Shown piece by piece: positions 54,908 through 64,000 of a stretch of DNA of 64,000 nucleotides. A program made the position numbers and the translations under genes. Every line of letters starts with the position of its first letter. The stretch's first letter is position 1. The notes beneath the pieces are model-generated. The model had not been told where the DNA came from. It ran no database searches and saw only the letters and a list, made by a program, of their open reading frames with translations. Origin of the DNA: Pseudomonas peradeniyensis (GTDB lineage: Bacteria > Pseudomonadota > Gammaproteobacteria > Pseudomonadales > Pseudomonadaceae); the NCBI RefSeq assembly GCF_014268935.2, contig NZ_JABWRJ020000002.1, positions 984,001 through 1,048,000 of the forward strand, written 5' to 3'.

Positions 54908-56707
54908 GTGAGTGATTTGAGTCATATCCGCAATTTCTCCATCATCGCCCACATCGACCATGGCAAGTCGACGCTGGCCGACCGTTTCATCCAGATGTGC
55001 GGTGGCCTGACTGCGCGCGAAATGGAAGCTCAGGTTCTCGACTCCATGGATCTCGAGCGCGAGCGCGGTATCACCATCAAAGCCCACAGCGTCACGCTGC
55101 ACTACAAGGCTCAGGATGGTAAGACCTACCAGCTGAACTTCATCGATACCCCCGGCCACGTCGACTTCACCTATGAAGTCTCGCGCTCGCTGGCGGCGTG
55201 CGAAGGTGCGCTGCTGGTGGTCGATGCCGGTCAAGGTGTCGAGGCCCAGTCCGTGGCCAACTGCTACACCGCCATCGAGCAGGGCCTGGAAGTCATGCCC
55301 GTACTGAACAAGATGGACCTGCCCCAGGCCGACCCGGACCGCGTCAAGGACGAGATCGAGAAGATCATCGGCATCGACGCCACCGACGCCGTGGCCTGCA
55401 GCGCCAAGAGCGGCATGGGCGTCGACGAGGTACTCGAGCGCCTGGTGCAGACCATCCCCGCGCCGGAAGGCGAGATCGATGCGCCGCTGCAGGCGCTGAT
55501 CATCGACTCCTGGTTCGACAACTACCTGGGCGTGGTCTCGCTGGTGCGCGTGCGCCAGGGCCGCGTCAAGAAAGGCGACAAGATCCTGGTCAAGTCCACC
55601 GGCAAGGTGCACCTGGTCGACAGTGTCGGCGTGTTCACGCCCAAGCACACCCAGACCGCCGACCTGAAAGCCGGTGAAGTGGGCTTCATCATCGCCAGCA
55701 TCAAGGACATTCACGGCGCGCCGGTGGGTGACACCCTGACCCTGTCCAACACCCCTGAAGTCGAAGTGCTGCCAGGCTTCAAGAAGATCCAGCCGCAGGT
55801 CTACGCCGGCTTGTTCCCGGTCAGCTCCGACGACTTCGAGGATTTCCGCGACGCCCTGCAGAAGCTCACGCTGAACGACTCGTCGCTGCAGTACATGCCG
55901 GAAAGCTCCGACGCCCTGGGCTTCGGCTTCCGTTGCGGCTTCCTCGGCATGCTGCACATGGAGATCATCCAGGAGCGCCTGGAGCGCGAATACGACCTGG
56001 ACCTGATCACCACCGCGCCAAGCGTGATCTACGAGCTCGAACTCAAGACTGGCGAGACCATCACCGTCGACAACCCGTCGAAGCTGCCGGACGTCTCGGC
56101 GGTCAACGACTTCCGCGAGCCGATCGTCACCGCGACCATCCTGGTACCCCAGGAGCACCTGGGCAACGTCATCACCCTGTGCATCGAGAAGCGTGGCGTG
56201 CAGCGCGACATGCAGTTCCTCGGCAGCCAGGTGCAGGTGCGCTACGACCTGCCGATGAACGAAGTGGTGCTGGACTTCTTCGACCGCCTGAAGTCCACCA
56301 GCCGCGGCTACGCCTCGCTGGACTACCATTTCGACCGCTACCAGTCGGCCAACCTGGTCAAGCTGGACGTGCTGATCAACGGCGACAAGGTCGATGCCCT
56401 GGCGCTGATCGTGCACCGCGACAACGCCGCCTACAAAGGCCGTGCGTTGACCGAAAAGATGAAGGAACTGATTCCTCGGCAGATGTTCGATGTGGCGATC
56501 CAGGCAGCCATTGGCGGCCAGATCATCGCGCGGACAACCGTCAAGGCGCTCAGAAAGAACGTACTGGCCAAGTGCTACGGTGGTGACGTCAGCCGTAAGA
56601 AAAAGCTGCTGGAGAAGCAGAAGGCCGGTAAGAAACGCATGAAGCAGGTGGGTAACGTGGAGATTCCACAGGAAGCCTTCCTTGCCGTGCTCAGGTTGGA
56701 TAGCTAG
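54908..56707 (+). CDS. lepA: Translation factor LepA (EF-4)
   Basis: The 599-residue GTPase of the elongation-factor family has G1 AHIDHGKS at 14-21, G2/G3 in [10 protein letters not shown] and DTPGHVDF, and the LepA-specific C-terminal domain with the Lys-rich [20 protein letters not shown]. It acts on stalled or assembling ribosomes. A GTG start gives [20 protein letters not shown]. lepB follows after five bases. Confidence 0.97.
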   Translation: MSDLSHIRNFSIIAHIDHGKSTLADRFIQMCGGLTAREMEAQVLDSMDLERERGITIKAHSVTLHYKAQDGKTYQLNFIDTPGHVDFTYEVSRSLAACEGALLVVDAGQGVEAQSVANCYTAIEQGLEVMPVLNKMDLPQADPDRVKDEIEKIIGIDATDAVACSAKSGMGVDEVLERLVQTIPAPEGEIDAPLQALIIDSWFDNYLGVVSLVRVRQGRVKKGDKILVKSTGKVHLVDSVGVFTPKHTQTADLKAGEVGFIIASIKDIHGAPVGDTLTLSNTPEVEVLPGFKKIQPQVYAGLFPVSSDDFEDFRDALQKLTLNDSSLQYMPESSDALGFGFRCGFLGMLHMEIIQERLEREYDLDLITTAPSVIYELELKTGETITVDNPSKLPDVSAVNDFREPIVTATILVPQEHLGNVITLCIEKRGVQRDMQFLGSQVQVRYDLPMNEVVLDFFDRLKSTSRGYASLDYHFDRYQSANLVKLDVLINGDKVDALALIVHRDNAAYKGRALTEKMKELIPRQMFDVAIQAAIGGQIIARTTVKALRKNVLAKCYGGDVSRKKKLLEKQKAGKKRMKQVGNVEIPQEAFLAVLRLDS

Positions 56708-56712
56708 GTCCT

Positions 56713-57567
56713 ATGTCGCTAAATTTCCCGCTGTTGCTCGTCATCGCCGTCGCCGTCTGCGGTCTGTTGGGTCTGATCGACCTGCTGTTCCTGGCCCCGC
56801 GCCGGCGGGCGGCGATCGCCAACTACCAGGGCAGCGTCAGCCAGCCCGAAATGGCCGTGGTTGAACGTCTGAACAAGGAGCCCTTGCTGGTTGAATACGG
56901 CAAGTCGTTCTTCCCGGTGCTGTTCATCGTGCTGGTGCTGCGTTCGTTCCTGGTCGAGCCGTTCCAGATCCCGTCGGGGTCGATGAAGCCGACGCTGGAA
57001 GTGGGCGACTTCATCCTGGTGAACAAGTTCTCCTACGGCATTCGCCTGCCGGTGATCGACAAGAAGGTCATCGAGGTGGGCGATCCGCAACGCGGGGATG
57101 TGATGGTGTTCCGCTACCCAAGCGACCCCAACGTCAACTACATCAAGCGTGTGGTTGGCTTGCCGGGCGACGTGGTGCGCTACACCAGCGACAAGCGACT
57201 GTTCGTCAACGGCCAGTCGATCGCCGAGCAATTGGTCGGCAGCGAGCCGGGTACCCTGGGCAGCGCCGAGCTGTACAAGGAAAAACTCGGTGAAGCCGAG
57301 CACCTGATCCGCAAGGAAATGACCCGCTACCGCATGCCGCCGGACCAGCAATGGACCGTGCCGGCGGGGCATTACTTCATGATGGGCGACAACCGCGACA
57401 ACTCCAACGACAGCCGTTTCTGGGATGACCCGAACATTCCCAAGGAGCTGCACGGCATGGTTCCGGACCGCAACATCGTCGGCAAGGCGTTCGCGGTATG
57501 GATGAGCTGGCCGGAGCCGAAACTCAGCCACTTCCCGAACCTGTCGCGGGTCGGGCTGATCCATTGA
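56713..57567 (+). CDS. lepB: Signal peptidase I LepB
   Basis: The 284-residue inner-membrane peptidase has two N-terminal helices, nucleophile Ser90 (PSGSMKPTL) and general base Lys145 (YIKRVVGLPGD). The late GDNRDNSNDSR box is present. It removes Sec and Tat signal peptides. Cotranscribed with lepA. Confidence 0.97.
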   Translation: MSLNFPLLLVIAVAVCGLLGLIDLLFLAPRRRAAIANYQGSVSQPEMAVVERLNKEPLLVEYGKSFFPVLFIVLVLRSFLVEPFQIPSGSMKPTLEVGDFILVNKFSYGIRLPVIDKKVIEVGDPQRGDVMVFRYPSDPNVNYIKRVVGLPGDVVRYTSDKRLFVNGQSIAEQLVGSEPGTLGSAELYKEKLGEAEHLIRKEMTRYRMPPDQQWTVPAGHYFMMGDNRDNSNDSRFWDDPNIPKELHGMVPDRNIVGKAFAVWMSWPEPKLSHFPNLSRVGLIH

Positions 57568-57574
57568 GTAACGA

Positions 57575-57598
57575 CGGCGCTGTCCACGGACAGCGCCG
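57575..57598 (+). promoter_or_regulatory. Hairpin in the lepB-rnc interval
   Basis: CGGCGCTGTC pairs with GACAGCGCCG around a tight loop, 8 bases after lepB and ~130 bases before rnc, with no T-run. In E. coli, the rnc leader is cut by RNase III itself, so this stem could serve the same feedback; it could also be a weak attenuator. Confidence 0.45.
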
Positions 57599-57728
57599 AT
57601 TGCATTTCTGACATAGGCTGTGTTCTCAGGGAGCGAGAGCTTTCGCCGTTTCCGGCGACAGACCGCAGTCAAACCGTCTTTCAGGATGTTGATTTGAACA
57701 ACGCGTTGAACATTGCACGGGTGGCCCC

Positions 57729-58418
57729 ATGAGCGCTTCCCTGGCCCGCCTGGAGCGCAAGCTCGGCTACACCTTCAAGAACCAGGACCAGATGCTGCTG
57801 GCCCTGACCCATCGCAGCTACGCCGGGCGCAATAACGAGCGCCTGGAATTCCTCGGCGATGCCATCCTCAACTTCGTGGTCGGCGAGGCGCTGTTCGAGC
57901 GCTTCCCGCAGGCCCGCGAAGGCCAGCTGTCGCGTCTGCGTGCCCGCCTGGTCAAGGGCGAGACCCTGGCCCGCCTGGCCCGTGGCTTTGACCTGGGCGA
58001 GTACCTGCGACTGGGCTCGGGCGAACTCAAGAGCGGGGGCTTTCGTCGCGAGTCGATCCTCGCCGACGCCCTCGAGGCCCTGATCGGCGCCATCTACCAG
58101 GACGCCGACATGCAGACCGCCCGCGAGCGCATCCTGGCCTGGCTGACCGATGAATTCGACGGGCTGACCCTGGTCGACACCAACAAGGACCCCAAGACCC
58201 GCCTGCAGGAGTTCCTGCAGTCGCGTGCCTGCGAGCTGCCACGTTACGAAGTGGTAGACATCCAGGGCGAACCGCACTGCCGGACCTTCTTCGTCGAATG
58301 CGAAGTGGTCCTGCTGAACAAGAAAAGCCGCGGCCAGGGCGTGAGCCGGCGTATCGCCGAGCAGGTCGCCGCTGCCGCCGCATTGATCGCCCTGGGCGTG
58401 GAGAATGGCAATGACTGA
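57729..58418 (+). CDS. rnc: Ribonuclease III
   Basis: The 229-residue enzyme cleaves double-stranded RNA in rRNA and mRNA processing. The catalytic domain has [12 protein letters not shown] (Glu40, Asp44) and [12 protein letters not shown] (Asp113, Glu116), followed by a dsRNA-binding domain from about 155. Overlaps era. Confidence 0.96.
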   Translation: MSASLARLERKLGYTFKNQDQMLLALTHRSYAGRNNERLEFLGDAILNFVVGEALFERFPQAREGQLSRLRARLVKGETLARLARGFDLGEYLRLGSGELKSGGFRRESILADALEALIGAIYQDADMQTARERILAWLTDEFDGLTLVDTNKDPKTRLQEFLQSRACELPRYEVVDIQGEPHCRTFFVECEVVLLNKKSRGQGVSRRIAEQVAAAAALIALGVENGND

Positions 58419-59313
58419 GAACACTTCGACCCGCTGCGGCTACGTGGCCATTGTCGGTCGCCCGAACGTGGGCAAGTCCACGCTGCTCAACCATATCCTC
58501 GGGCAGAAGCTGGCGATCACCTCGCGCAAGCCGCAGACCACCCGTCACAACATGCTCGGCATCAAGACCGAGGGTGACGTGCAGGCGATCTATGTCGATA
58601 CCCCCGGCATGCACAAGGCCAACGACAAGGCGCTGAACCGCTACATGAACCGCAACGCCTCGGCGGCCCTCAAGGACGTCGACGTGGTTATTTTCGTGGT
58701 CGACCGTACCAAGTGGACCGACGAGGACCAGCTTGTGCTGGAGAGAGTGCAGTACGTCACCGGCCCGTTGATCATTGCGGTCAACAAGACCGACCGCATG
58801 GAAGAGAAGGCCGAGCTGATCCCGCATCTGCAATGGCTGCAGGAACAACTGCCGAACGCCGAAGTGATGCCGATCTCCGCGCAGCAGGGGCACAACCTCG
58901 AAGCGCTGGAAGCCCAGATCGCCAAGCACCTGCCGGAGAACGAACACTTCTTCCCGGAAGACCAGATCACCGACCGCAGCAGCCGCTTCCTCGCCGCCGA
59001 ACTGGTGCGCGAGAAGATCATGCGCCAGCTCGGTGCGGAGCTTCCGTACCAGATCACCGTGGAGATCGAGGAGTTCAAGCAGCAGGGTCATGTGCTGCAC
59101 ATCCATGCGCTGATCCTGGTCGAGCGTGACGGACAGAAGAAGATCATCATTGGCGACAAGGGCGAGCGTATCAAACGCATCGGTTCCGAGGCGCGCAAGG
59201 ACATGGAAGTGCTGTTCGACTCCAAGGTCATGCTCAACCTCTGGGTCAAGGTCAAGGGCGGCTGGTCCGATGACGAGCGCGCCCTGCGTTCGCTGGGTTA
59301 CGGCGACCTGTAA
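58411..59313 (+). CDS. era: GTPase Era
   Basis: The 300-residue protein has a P-loop GRPNVGKS at 16-23, DTPG, NKTD and a C-terminal KH domain ([20 protein letters not shown]). It binds 16S rRNA 3' end in 30S assembly. The ATG at 58411 overlaps the rnc stop as ATGACTGA; another ATG six bases earlier is possible. Confidence 0.96.
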   Translation: MTENTSTRCGYVAIVGRPNVGKSTLLNHILGQKLAITSRKPQTTRHNMLGIKTEGDVQAIYVDTPGMHKANDKALNRYMNRNASAALKDVDVVIFVVDRTKWTDEDQLVLERVQYVTGPLIIAVNKTDRMEEKAELIPHLQWLQEQLPNAEVMPISAQQGHNLEALEAQIAKHLPENEHFFPEDQITDRSSRFLAAELVREKIMRQLGAELPYQITVEIEEFKQQGHVLHIHALILVERDGQKKIIIGDKGERIKRIGSEARKDMEVLFDSKVMLNLWVKVKGGWSDDERALRSLGYGDL

Positions 59314-59328
59314 GCCCAAGCACTTCAC

Positions 59329-59446
59329 CTGTAGGAGCGGCCTTGTGTCGCGAAAGGGCTGCGCAGCAGCCCCCAAGATCTCGACTGATACGTAGATCCC
59401 TGGGGCCGCTGCGCGGCCCTTTCGCGACACAAGGCCGCTCCTACAG
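59329..59446. repeat. Long inverted palindromic pair
   Basis: Perfect 30-bp arms (59329-59358 and 59417-59446) have the same sequence as the pair at 45539-45661. The centre contains two more short stems (GGGCTGCGCAGCAGCCC and GGGCCGCGCAGCGGCCC types). It lies between era and recO, which are on the same strand, so it must be read through or end part of the transcript. Confidence 0.85.
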
Positions 59447-59479
59447 GGGTTCTGTCAAATCTGGGTTTCGAGATTCATC

Positions 59480-60163
59480 ATGGACCAACCCACCCCCCAA
59501 CCCGCCTACGTGCTGCACAGCCGCGCCTACAAGGAAACCAGCGCGCTGGTGGACTTCCTCACCCCCCAGGGACGGGTGCGGGCGGTGCTGCGCCGGGCGC
59601 GAGGCAAGGGTGGCAGTCTGGTGCGGCCGTTCGTGCCGCTGGAAGTCGAACTGCGCGGGCGCGGCGAACTGAAGAACGTCGGTCGCCTGGACAGCATTGG
59701 CATCGCGGCCTGGCTGCATGGCGATGCGCTGTTCAGCGGGCTCTATCTCAACGAGCTGTTGATGCGCCTGCTGCCTGCCGAGGCGCCGCATCCGGCGTTG
59801 TTCGAGCACTACACCCTGACCTTGCAGGCCCTGGCCGCCGGACGCCCGCTGGAGCCGCTGCTGCGCTCCTTCGAATGGCGCCTGCTGGACGAACTGGGTT
59901 ATGCCTTCGCTTTGGACCATGACGTCAACGACAATGCCGTTGTCGCCGAAGGGCTCTATCGCCTGCAGGTGGACGCTGGCCTGGAGCGGGTCGAGCTGTT
60001 CCAGCCCGGACTGTTCAAGGGTAGCGAGCTGCTGGCCCTGGCCCAGGCCGACTGGGAGGCGCCCGGTGCCCTGCTCGCCGCCAAGCGCCTGATGCGCCAG
60101 GCCCTGGCGGTGCATCTGGGGCCCAAGCCGCTGGTCAGCCGGGAACTGTTTCGCAAGCGCTGA
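59480..60163 (+). CDS. recO: DNA repair protein RecO
   Basis: The 227-residue protein has an N-terminal OB fold ([20 protein letters not shown]) and a helical C-terminal part. It loads RecA onto SSB-coated gaps in the RecFOR pathway. The zinc-finger Cys of some RecO proteins is absent, as usual in gammaproteobacteria. pdxJ follows after 44 bases. Confidence 0.94.
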   Translation: MDQPTPQPAYVLHSRAYKETSALVDFLTPQGRVRAVLRRARGKGGSLVRPFVPLEVELRGRGELKNVGRLDSIGIAAWLHGDALFSGLYLNELLMRLLPAEAPHPALFEHYTLTLQALAAGRPLEPLLRSFEWRLLDELGYAFALDHDVNDNAVVAEGLYRLQVDAGLERVELFQPGLFKGSELLALAQADWEAPGALLAAKRLMRQALAVHLGPKPLVSRELFRKR

Positions 60164-60207
60164 TCAGCACGTATGCTGTGGCCCTCAACCTTCAGGAGTG
60201 CCCCTTC

Positions 60208-60948
60208 GTGACTCACAGCAACCGCATGCTTCTCGGCGTCAACATCGACCACGTGGCGACTCTGCGCCAGGCCCGGGGCACCCGCTATCCGGATCCGGTC
60301 AAGGCCGCCCTGGACGCCGAGGAAGCGGGTGCCGACGGCATCACCGTGCACCTGCGCGAAGACCGCCGGCATATCCAGGAGCGCGACGTGCTGCTGCTCA
60401 AGGACGTGCTGCAGACCCGCATGAACTTCGAGATGGGCGTCACCGAAGAGATGATGGCCTTCGCCGAGAAGATCCGCCCGGCGCATATCTGCCTGGTACC
60501 GGAAACCCGCCAGGAGCTGACCACCGAGGGCGGCCTCGACGTGGCCGGCCAGGAGGCACGGATCAAGGCGGCGGTCGAGCGCCTGTCGCGCACCGGCGCC
60601 GAGGTGTCGCTGTTCATCGATGCCGACGAACGGCAGATCGAGGCTTCGCGTCGCGTCGGCGCGCCGGCCATCGAATTGCACACGGGGCGCTACGCTGACG
60701 CCGAGACGCCGACCGAGGTGGCCGAGGAGCTCAAGCGTATTGTCGATGGCGTGGCATTTGGCGTTGGCCAGGGGCTGATCGTCAATGCCGGCCATGGCTT
60801 GCACTACCACAACGTCGAGGCCGTCGCGGCAATCAAGGGCATCAATGAACTGAACATTGGCCACGCGCTGGTGGCCCATGCGCTGTTCGTCGGCTTCAAG
60901 GCGGCGGTGGCGGAGATGAAGGCGCTGATCGTCGCCGCTTCGCGCTGA
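60208..60948 (+). CDS. pdxJ: Pyridoxine 5'-phosphate synthase PdxJ
   Basis: The 246-residue TIM-barrel enzyme makes PNP from DXP and 3-amino-2-oxopropyl phosphate. Signatures [30 protein letters not shown] and HTGRYA are intact. The GTG at 60208 has AGGAG upstream and gives the normal N-terminus. Confidence 0.97.
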   Translation: MTHSNRMLLGVNIDHVATLRQARGTRYPDPVKAALDAEEAGADGITVHLREDRRHIQERDVLLLKDVLQTRMNFEMGVTEEMMAFAEKIRPAHICLVPETRQELTTEGGLDVAGQEARIKAAVERLSRTGAEVSLFIDADERQIEASRRVGAPAIELHTGRYADAETPTEVAEELKRIVDGVAFGVGQGLIVNAGHGLHYHNVEAVAAIKGINELNIGHALVAHALFVGFKAAVAEMKALIVAASR

Positions 60949-60952
60949 GTCG

Positions 60953-61018
60953 ATCGCGGGGCAAGCCCGCTCCCACGCATTGGCTTGAGCTTCTGTGGGA
61001 GCGGGCTTGCCCCGCGAT
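60953..61018. repeat. Inverted REP pair
   Basis: Perfect 24-bp arms, starting ATCGCGGGGCAAGCCCGC (60953-60976) and inverted at 60995-61018, lie between the convergent pdxJ and kinase genes. This is the typical P. putida REP doublet. Confidence 0.88.
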
Positions 61019-61022
61019 AGCT

Positions 61023-62408
61023 TTATTCGGCCTTGAACACCAAGGTAAACCGAGTCGGCCCTTCGACCTGGCTGCTCACCTCGACCCGCCCCTCATGCAG
61101 CTGCATGATCGACTTGACGATCGCCAGCCCCAAGCCCGTCCCACCCTCCAATCGCGAACGCCCGGCCCCGGCCCTGTAGAACCGCTCGAACAGGTGCGGC
61201 AAGTGCGCCTCGCCAATTCCCGGCCCGCGATTTTCCACCCACACGCCGATCTGGTCGCCGATTCGCTCGATGCCCACGGCCACCGGCTGACCTTCAGGGC
61301 CATGGCGAATCGCATTGCTGAGCAGGTTCGACAGCGCCCGCTGGAACATCAGCTTGTCCGCCATCGCGGTACCCCAGCCTTGCAGGTGCAGGGAGATGCC
61401 CTTGAGTTCGGCGCTGAAGGTGAACAGCTCGCTCACCCGCGCCACTTCGTCCGCCAGCGCCACGGGAACCAGGGCAACCTGGGTCTGCGGCTGGCTGACC
61501 TGGGCCAGGAACAGCATGTCGTTGATGATGCGGTTGAGCCGAGTCAGTTCCTCGACGCTGTCCTCCAGGGCTTCGCGGTACTTGTCGCCGTCACGCTCGC
61601 GGGCCAGGGTCACCTGGGCCTTGCCCATCAGGTTGCCGATGGGCGTGCGCAGTTCGTGGGCCAGATCATCGGAGAACTGCGACAGCTGGCGCACGCCCTG
61701 GTCGAGCCGGTCGAGCATGACGTTGATGGCGCGGGCCAGGTCGGCCAGTTCGGCGGGCAGGCCCTCGTCCGGCAGGCGATGCGCCAGGTCCTGGGTCGAA
61801 ACCTGCCCGGCGATCCGGCGAAAATGCCGCAGCGGACGCAGGCCACGCTGCACCAGCTTCCACGCGGCGATGCCGATCAGCACCAGCAGCAGCGGCAGGG
61901 CCAGCAGGGTCGAGTTCAGGTAGGCCTGCAACAGGCTGTTGTCGTCGCTGCGGTTGAGCGACATCAGCACCTTGACCGGGGTGTCGTCGCGCAGGCGCAT
62001 CAGACGGCTGGCAGTGAGGATCTGATTACCATCATCGTCGCGCCAGGTATGGAAGGTCAGCCGGTTGTCGGCCTCCTGGTTCAACAGGTGCTGTGACTGC
62101 AGCGCCGGCCCCAGGCTGAGCAGGGCGGGGTGGCGGCCGTTGACGGCCAGCACGCTGAGGCTGAGGTTGTCGTGGCCCATGACCAGGTCGAGCAGGGGGT
62201 GGGCTCGGGCGCCGAGGTCGTCGCTGCGCAGATCGACGCGCAAGTTGTGTTCGACCTGCTGCATCTTGCGCGCCAGGTCCTTGCGCGCCCGGCTGTCCAG
62301 TTCATGATCGAGGGCGAACACCGCCAGGCACGCCAGCAGCAAGACCAGCGCTGCCCCCAGCAAGGTGACGGTCAGGCCCAGGCGCAGCGACAGGCTGGAG
62401 CGCTTCAC
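61023..62408 (-). CDS. Heavy-metal-type sensor histidine kinase
   Basis: The 461-residue membrane kinase of the CusS/CzcS/CopS group has helices at about 11-33 and 163-183, a periplasmic sensor between them, HAMP, His251 ([11 protein letters not shown]), N box [10 protein letters not shown] and the lid [12 protein letters not shown]. The GTG start at 62408 overlaps the regulator stop as GTGA. Metal specificity cannot be read from the sequence. Confidence 0.9.
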   Translation of the reverse strand: MKRSSLSLRLGLTVTLLGAALVLLLACLAVFALDHELDSRARKDLARKMQQVEHNLRVDLRSDDLGARAHPLLDLVMGHDNLSLSVLAVNGRHPALLSLGPALQSQHLLNQEADNRLTFHTWRDDDGNQILTASRLMRLRDDTPVKVLMSLNRSDDNSLLQAYLNSTLLALPLLLVLIGIAAWKLVQRGLRPLRHFRRIAGQVSTQDLAHRLPDEGLPAELADLARAINVMLDRLDQGVRQLSQFSDDLAHELRTPIGNLMGKAQVTLARERDGDKYREALEDSVEELTRLNRIINDMLFLAQVSQPQTQVALVPVALADEVARVSELFTFSAELKGISLHLQGWGTAMADKLMFQRALSNLLSNAIRHGPEGQPVAVGIERIGDQIGVWVENRGPGIGEAHLPHLFERFYRAGAGRSRLEGGTGLGLAIVKSIMQLHEGRVEVSSQVEGPTRFTLVFKAE

Positions 62409-63079
62409 GTCCGTGCCTCGAGCACGTAACCGACGCCGCGCAGGGTGTGGATCAGCTTGTCCTCGAACGGGTCGTCGATCTTTGCCCGCAAGCGGCGGAT
62501 CGACACTTCCACCACGTTGGTGTCGCAATCGAAGTTCATATCCCACACCAGCGAGATGATCTGTGTGCGCGACAGCACCTCGCCGCTCTGGCGCATCAGC
62601 AGGTGCAGCAGGGCGAATTCCTTGGCGGTCAGGTCGATACGCTGGCCACCGCGCCAGGCGCGGTGGCGGCCGGGGTCGAGCTCAAGGTCAGCGACTTTCA
62701 GCGTGCTCGGCTGCAGGTGCTGGTCGTTGCGTCGCAACAGGCTGCGGATGCGCGCCAGCAGTTCGGGAAACTCGAAGGGCTTGAGCAGGTAGTCGTCGGC
62801 GCCCAGGTCCAGCCCCTTGACCCGGTCTGCCAGACGGCCATGGGCGGTGAGCATCATGATCCGCGTCGAGGATTCGGCGCGCAGGCGCTGCAGCACGCCC
62901 CAGCCATCGAGCCCGGGCAGGTTGACGTCGAGGATCACCAGGTCGTACGCCTGCTGGCGGGCCAGGTGCAGGCCGTCGGTGCCGGTGTGGGCGCAGTCGA
63001 CCACGTAGCCGTTCTCGCGCAGGCCCTGTTGCAGGTAGTCGGCGGTGCGGGGTTCGTCCTCGATGATCAGTAGGCGCAT
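62405..63079 (-). CDS. Response regulator of the CopR/CzcR/CusR group
   Basis: The 224-residue OmpR-family regulator has phospho-acceptor Asp51 ([16 protein letters not shown]) and a winged helix ending [19 protein letters not shown]. Together with the kinase gene it forms a two-component operon. An inverted repeat upstream (63113-63135) may be its own binding site. Confidence 0.92.
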   Translation of the reverse strand: MRLLIIEDEPRTADYLQQGLRENGYVVDCAHTGTDGLHLARQQAYDLVILDVNLPGLDGWGVLQRLRAESSTRIMMLTAHGRLADRVKGLDLGADDYLLKPFEFPELLARIRSLLRRNDQHLQPSTLKVADLELDPGRHRAWRGGQRIDLTAKEFALLHLLMRQSGEVLSRTQIISLVWDMNFDCDTNVVEVSIRRLRAKIDDPFEDKLIHTLRGVGYVLEART

Positions 63080-63112
63080 GGTCGGGCTCTGTGTGGAAAG
63101 GGGGCGATTCTC

Positions 63113-63135
63113 GACCCTGTAGTGACATCAGGGTC
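63113..63135. promoter_or_regulatory. Inverted repeat upstream of the metal-type regulator
   Basis: GACCCTG (63113-63119) and CAGGGTC (63129-63135) are separated by nine bases, one helical turn centre to centre, 34 bases before the regulator start. It is a candidate autoregulatory site. Confidence 0.5.
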
Positions 63136-63227
63136 AAGCGGCGAGGATGTTACTGGATGCGAATGGGCAAGCGGCGGGAATAACGGATTTGTAATACGCG
63201 GGTCATGTGCCTGACAGGGCCGCCGCC

Positions 63228-63292
63228 ATCATGGGACAAGCCCACTTCCACAAAACCAGCAGGATCCCGTGGGAGCGGGCTTGCCCCGCGAT
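63228..63292. repeat. REP pair, one arm degenerate
   Basis: A complete REP arm lies at 63269-63292 (GTGGGAGCGGGCTTGCCCCG...), and a decayed inverted arm at 63228-63251. It separates the two-component genes from the small secreted protein gene. Confidence 0.75.
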
Positions 63293-63390
63293 GCGGTTCT
63301 CTTGCAAGACTGTAATGTCCGCCTCACCTTGGCGTTAGCTGCCGCTTGCGATGATGGCCCTGTCGAAACGGTTATCACGAGGCAAGCACG

Positions 63391-63594
63391 ATGAACCTGA
63401 CCAAGTACCTGCTGCTGGCGATTCTCGCCCTGGGCAGCACCAGCGTTTTCGCCGAAGGCGGCGCCGAGCGTTCGAAGCAATTCTGGCAAGCGTTCCGCGA
63501 CGACCAGGCGCGCCTGTACGGCGACAAGCAGCAGGCGCTGGCCGAGCGCGAGCGCAAGGCCGAGGAAAAGGCCCGCGAACTGGCCAAGGACTGA
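63391..63594 (+). CDS. Small secreted Glu/Lys-rich protein
   Basis: The 67-residue protein has a signal peptide (YLLLAILALGSTSVFAEG, cleaved near 22) followed by a 45-residue highly charged, probably single-helix region (RERKAEEKARELAKD). GAGG precedes the ATG. It lies divergent from the two-component genes. Not a recognised family. Confidence 0.75.
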   Translation: MNLTKYLLLAILALGSTSVFAEGGAERSKQFWQAFRDDQARLYGDKQQALAERERKAEEKARELAKD

Positions 63595-63641
63595 GTACCA
63601 CACACCTGCGCCGCGACAGCTCCTCGCCGCTGGTGGACCTG

Positions 63642-63667
63642 GGCGCCCGAACGGGCGCCTTTTTTTA
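63642..63667. terminator. Terminator between small secreted gene and cmoB
   Basis: GGCGCCCG-AA-CGGGCGCC followed by seven T. It overlaps the cmoB stop codon on the other strand. Confidence 0.88.
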
Positions 63668-64000
63668 TTTGCGTGCCAGCAATGTGGCGCGGCGCGGGGC
63701 CGGCAGGCCTTCGACGGTCTTGCCGTGGTCGTTCGGATCGAGGAAGTCGCCCAGCGACTGGTAGCGCATCCACTCGGTGCTGCGCTGCTCCTCGACGCTG
63801 GTGACACTGACATCGACGCAGCGCACATCGCTGAAGCCGGCGCGGCGCAACCAACGCTCCAGGGCCGGCACCGACGGCAGGAACCAGACGTTGCGCATCT
63901 GCGCGTAGCGGTCCTCGGGTACCAGCACCTGGTTTTCGTCACCCTCGATCACCAGGGTTTCCAGCACCAGTTCACCGCCCTTGACCAGGCAGTCCTTGAG
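63665..64000 (-). CDS. cmoB: tRNA U34 carboxymethyltransferase CmoB, 3' part
   Basis: The last 112 residues are visible; the gene continues past the right edge. The segments [29 protein letters not shown] and [20 protein letters not shown] are the conserved C-terminus of CmoB, which uses carboxy-SAM to form cmo5U34 in tRNAs. cmoA would be expected just upstream, outside the window. Confidence 0.93.
   Translation of the reverse strand, partial: LKDCLVKGGELVLETLVIEGDENQVLVPEDRYAQMRNVWFLPSVPALERWLRRAGFSDVRCVDVSVTSVEEQRSTEWMRYQSLGDFLDPNDHGKTVEGLPAPRRATLLARK

Overview
The window is GC-rich chromosomal DNA from a fluorescent pseudomonad, most probably the Pseudomonas putida group. PhaG is nearly identical to remembered P. 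putida PhaG. The algU-mucA-mucB-mucD-lepA-lepB-rnc-era-recO-pdxJ order is the Pseudomonas order, without mucC. The intergenic spaces carry P. putida-style REP elements. Identifications come from reading the translations and from family knowledge; no database search was run.

Layout. 1-2.5 kb: the end of an esterase and a SulP anion transporter. 2.6-4.7 kb: a lower-GC Fic gene between two ~100-bp direct repeats made of the 3' end and terminator of tRNA-Gly(CCC), which looks like a small island. 4.8-11.1 kb: phaG, rsuA, a diguanylate cyclase overlapping a small Cys-rich protein gene, a Tyr/Arg-rich lipoprotein, a 3-hydroxyisobutyryl-CoA hydrolase-like gene and ung. 11.1-18.8 kb: a tricarboxylate uptake locus (tctABC, an OprD-family porin, an AbrB-family membrane protein and the TctDE two-component system) with an array of candidate operator half-sites between the divergent arms. 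18.8-22.3 kb: HDOD protein, ygfZ, sdhE-ygfX, rdgC. 22.5-27.9 kb: tRNA-Val and tRNA-Asp, hscC, and its convergent J-protein/DUF1266 partners. 28-36.7 kb: a PcaQ-like regulator, a DUF1795 protein and the assimilatory nitrate operon (fused NasA-flavoprotein, NirB, NirD) with hairpin leaders before both nasA and nirB. 37-40.4 kb: a ParD-like/methionine aminopeptidase pair behind a palindrome, an FKBP lipoprotein, a DUF1232 gene behind two inverted DnaA boxes, and an XRE/unknown pair behind two tandem palindromes. 40.5-45.5 kb: an EAL-CBS-GGDEF protein, prc and a quinone oxidoreductase. 45.7-51.5 kb: nadB, divergent from algU-mucAB-mucD. 51.6-54.8 kb: an accessory insert of two diverged delta-60-like repeat genes separated by a broken copy of the mucD 3' end. 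54.9-60.9 kb: lepA-lepB-rnc-era-recO-pdxJ. 61-64 kb: a metal-type two-component system, a small secreted protein and the 3' part of cmoB.

Most genes are core housekeeping: envelope stress (AlgU/MucABD, Prc, LepB, FKBP), translation and RNA (LepA, Rnc, Era, RsuA, CmoB, tRNAs), cofactor and redox metabolism (NadB, PdxJ, YgfZ, SdhE), and carbon or nitrogen scavenging (Tct, Nas/Nir, PhaG). The unusual parts are the Fic island at tRNA-Gly, the mosaic duplication between mucD and lepA, and the small regulator pairs at 37-40.4 kb.
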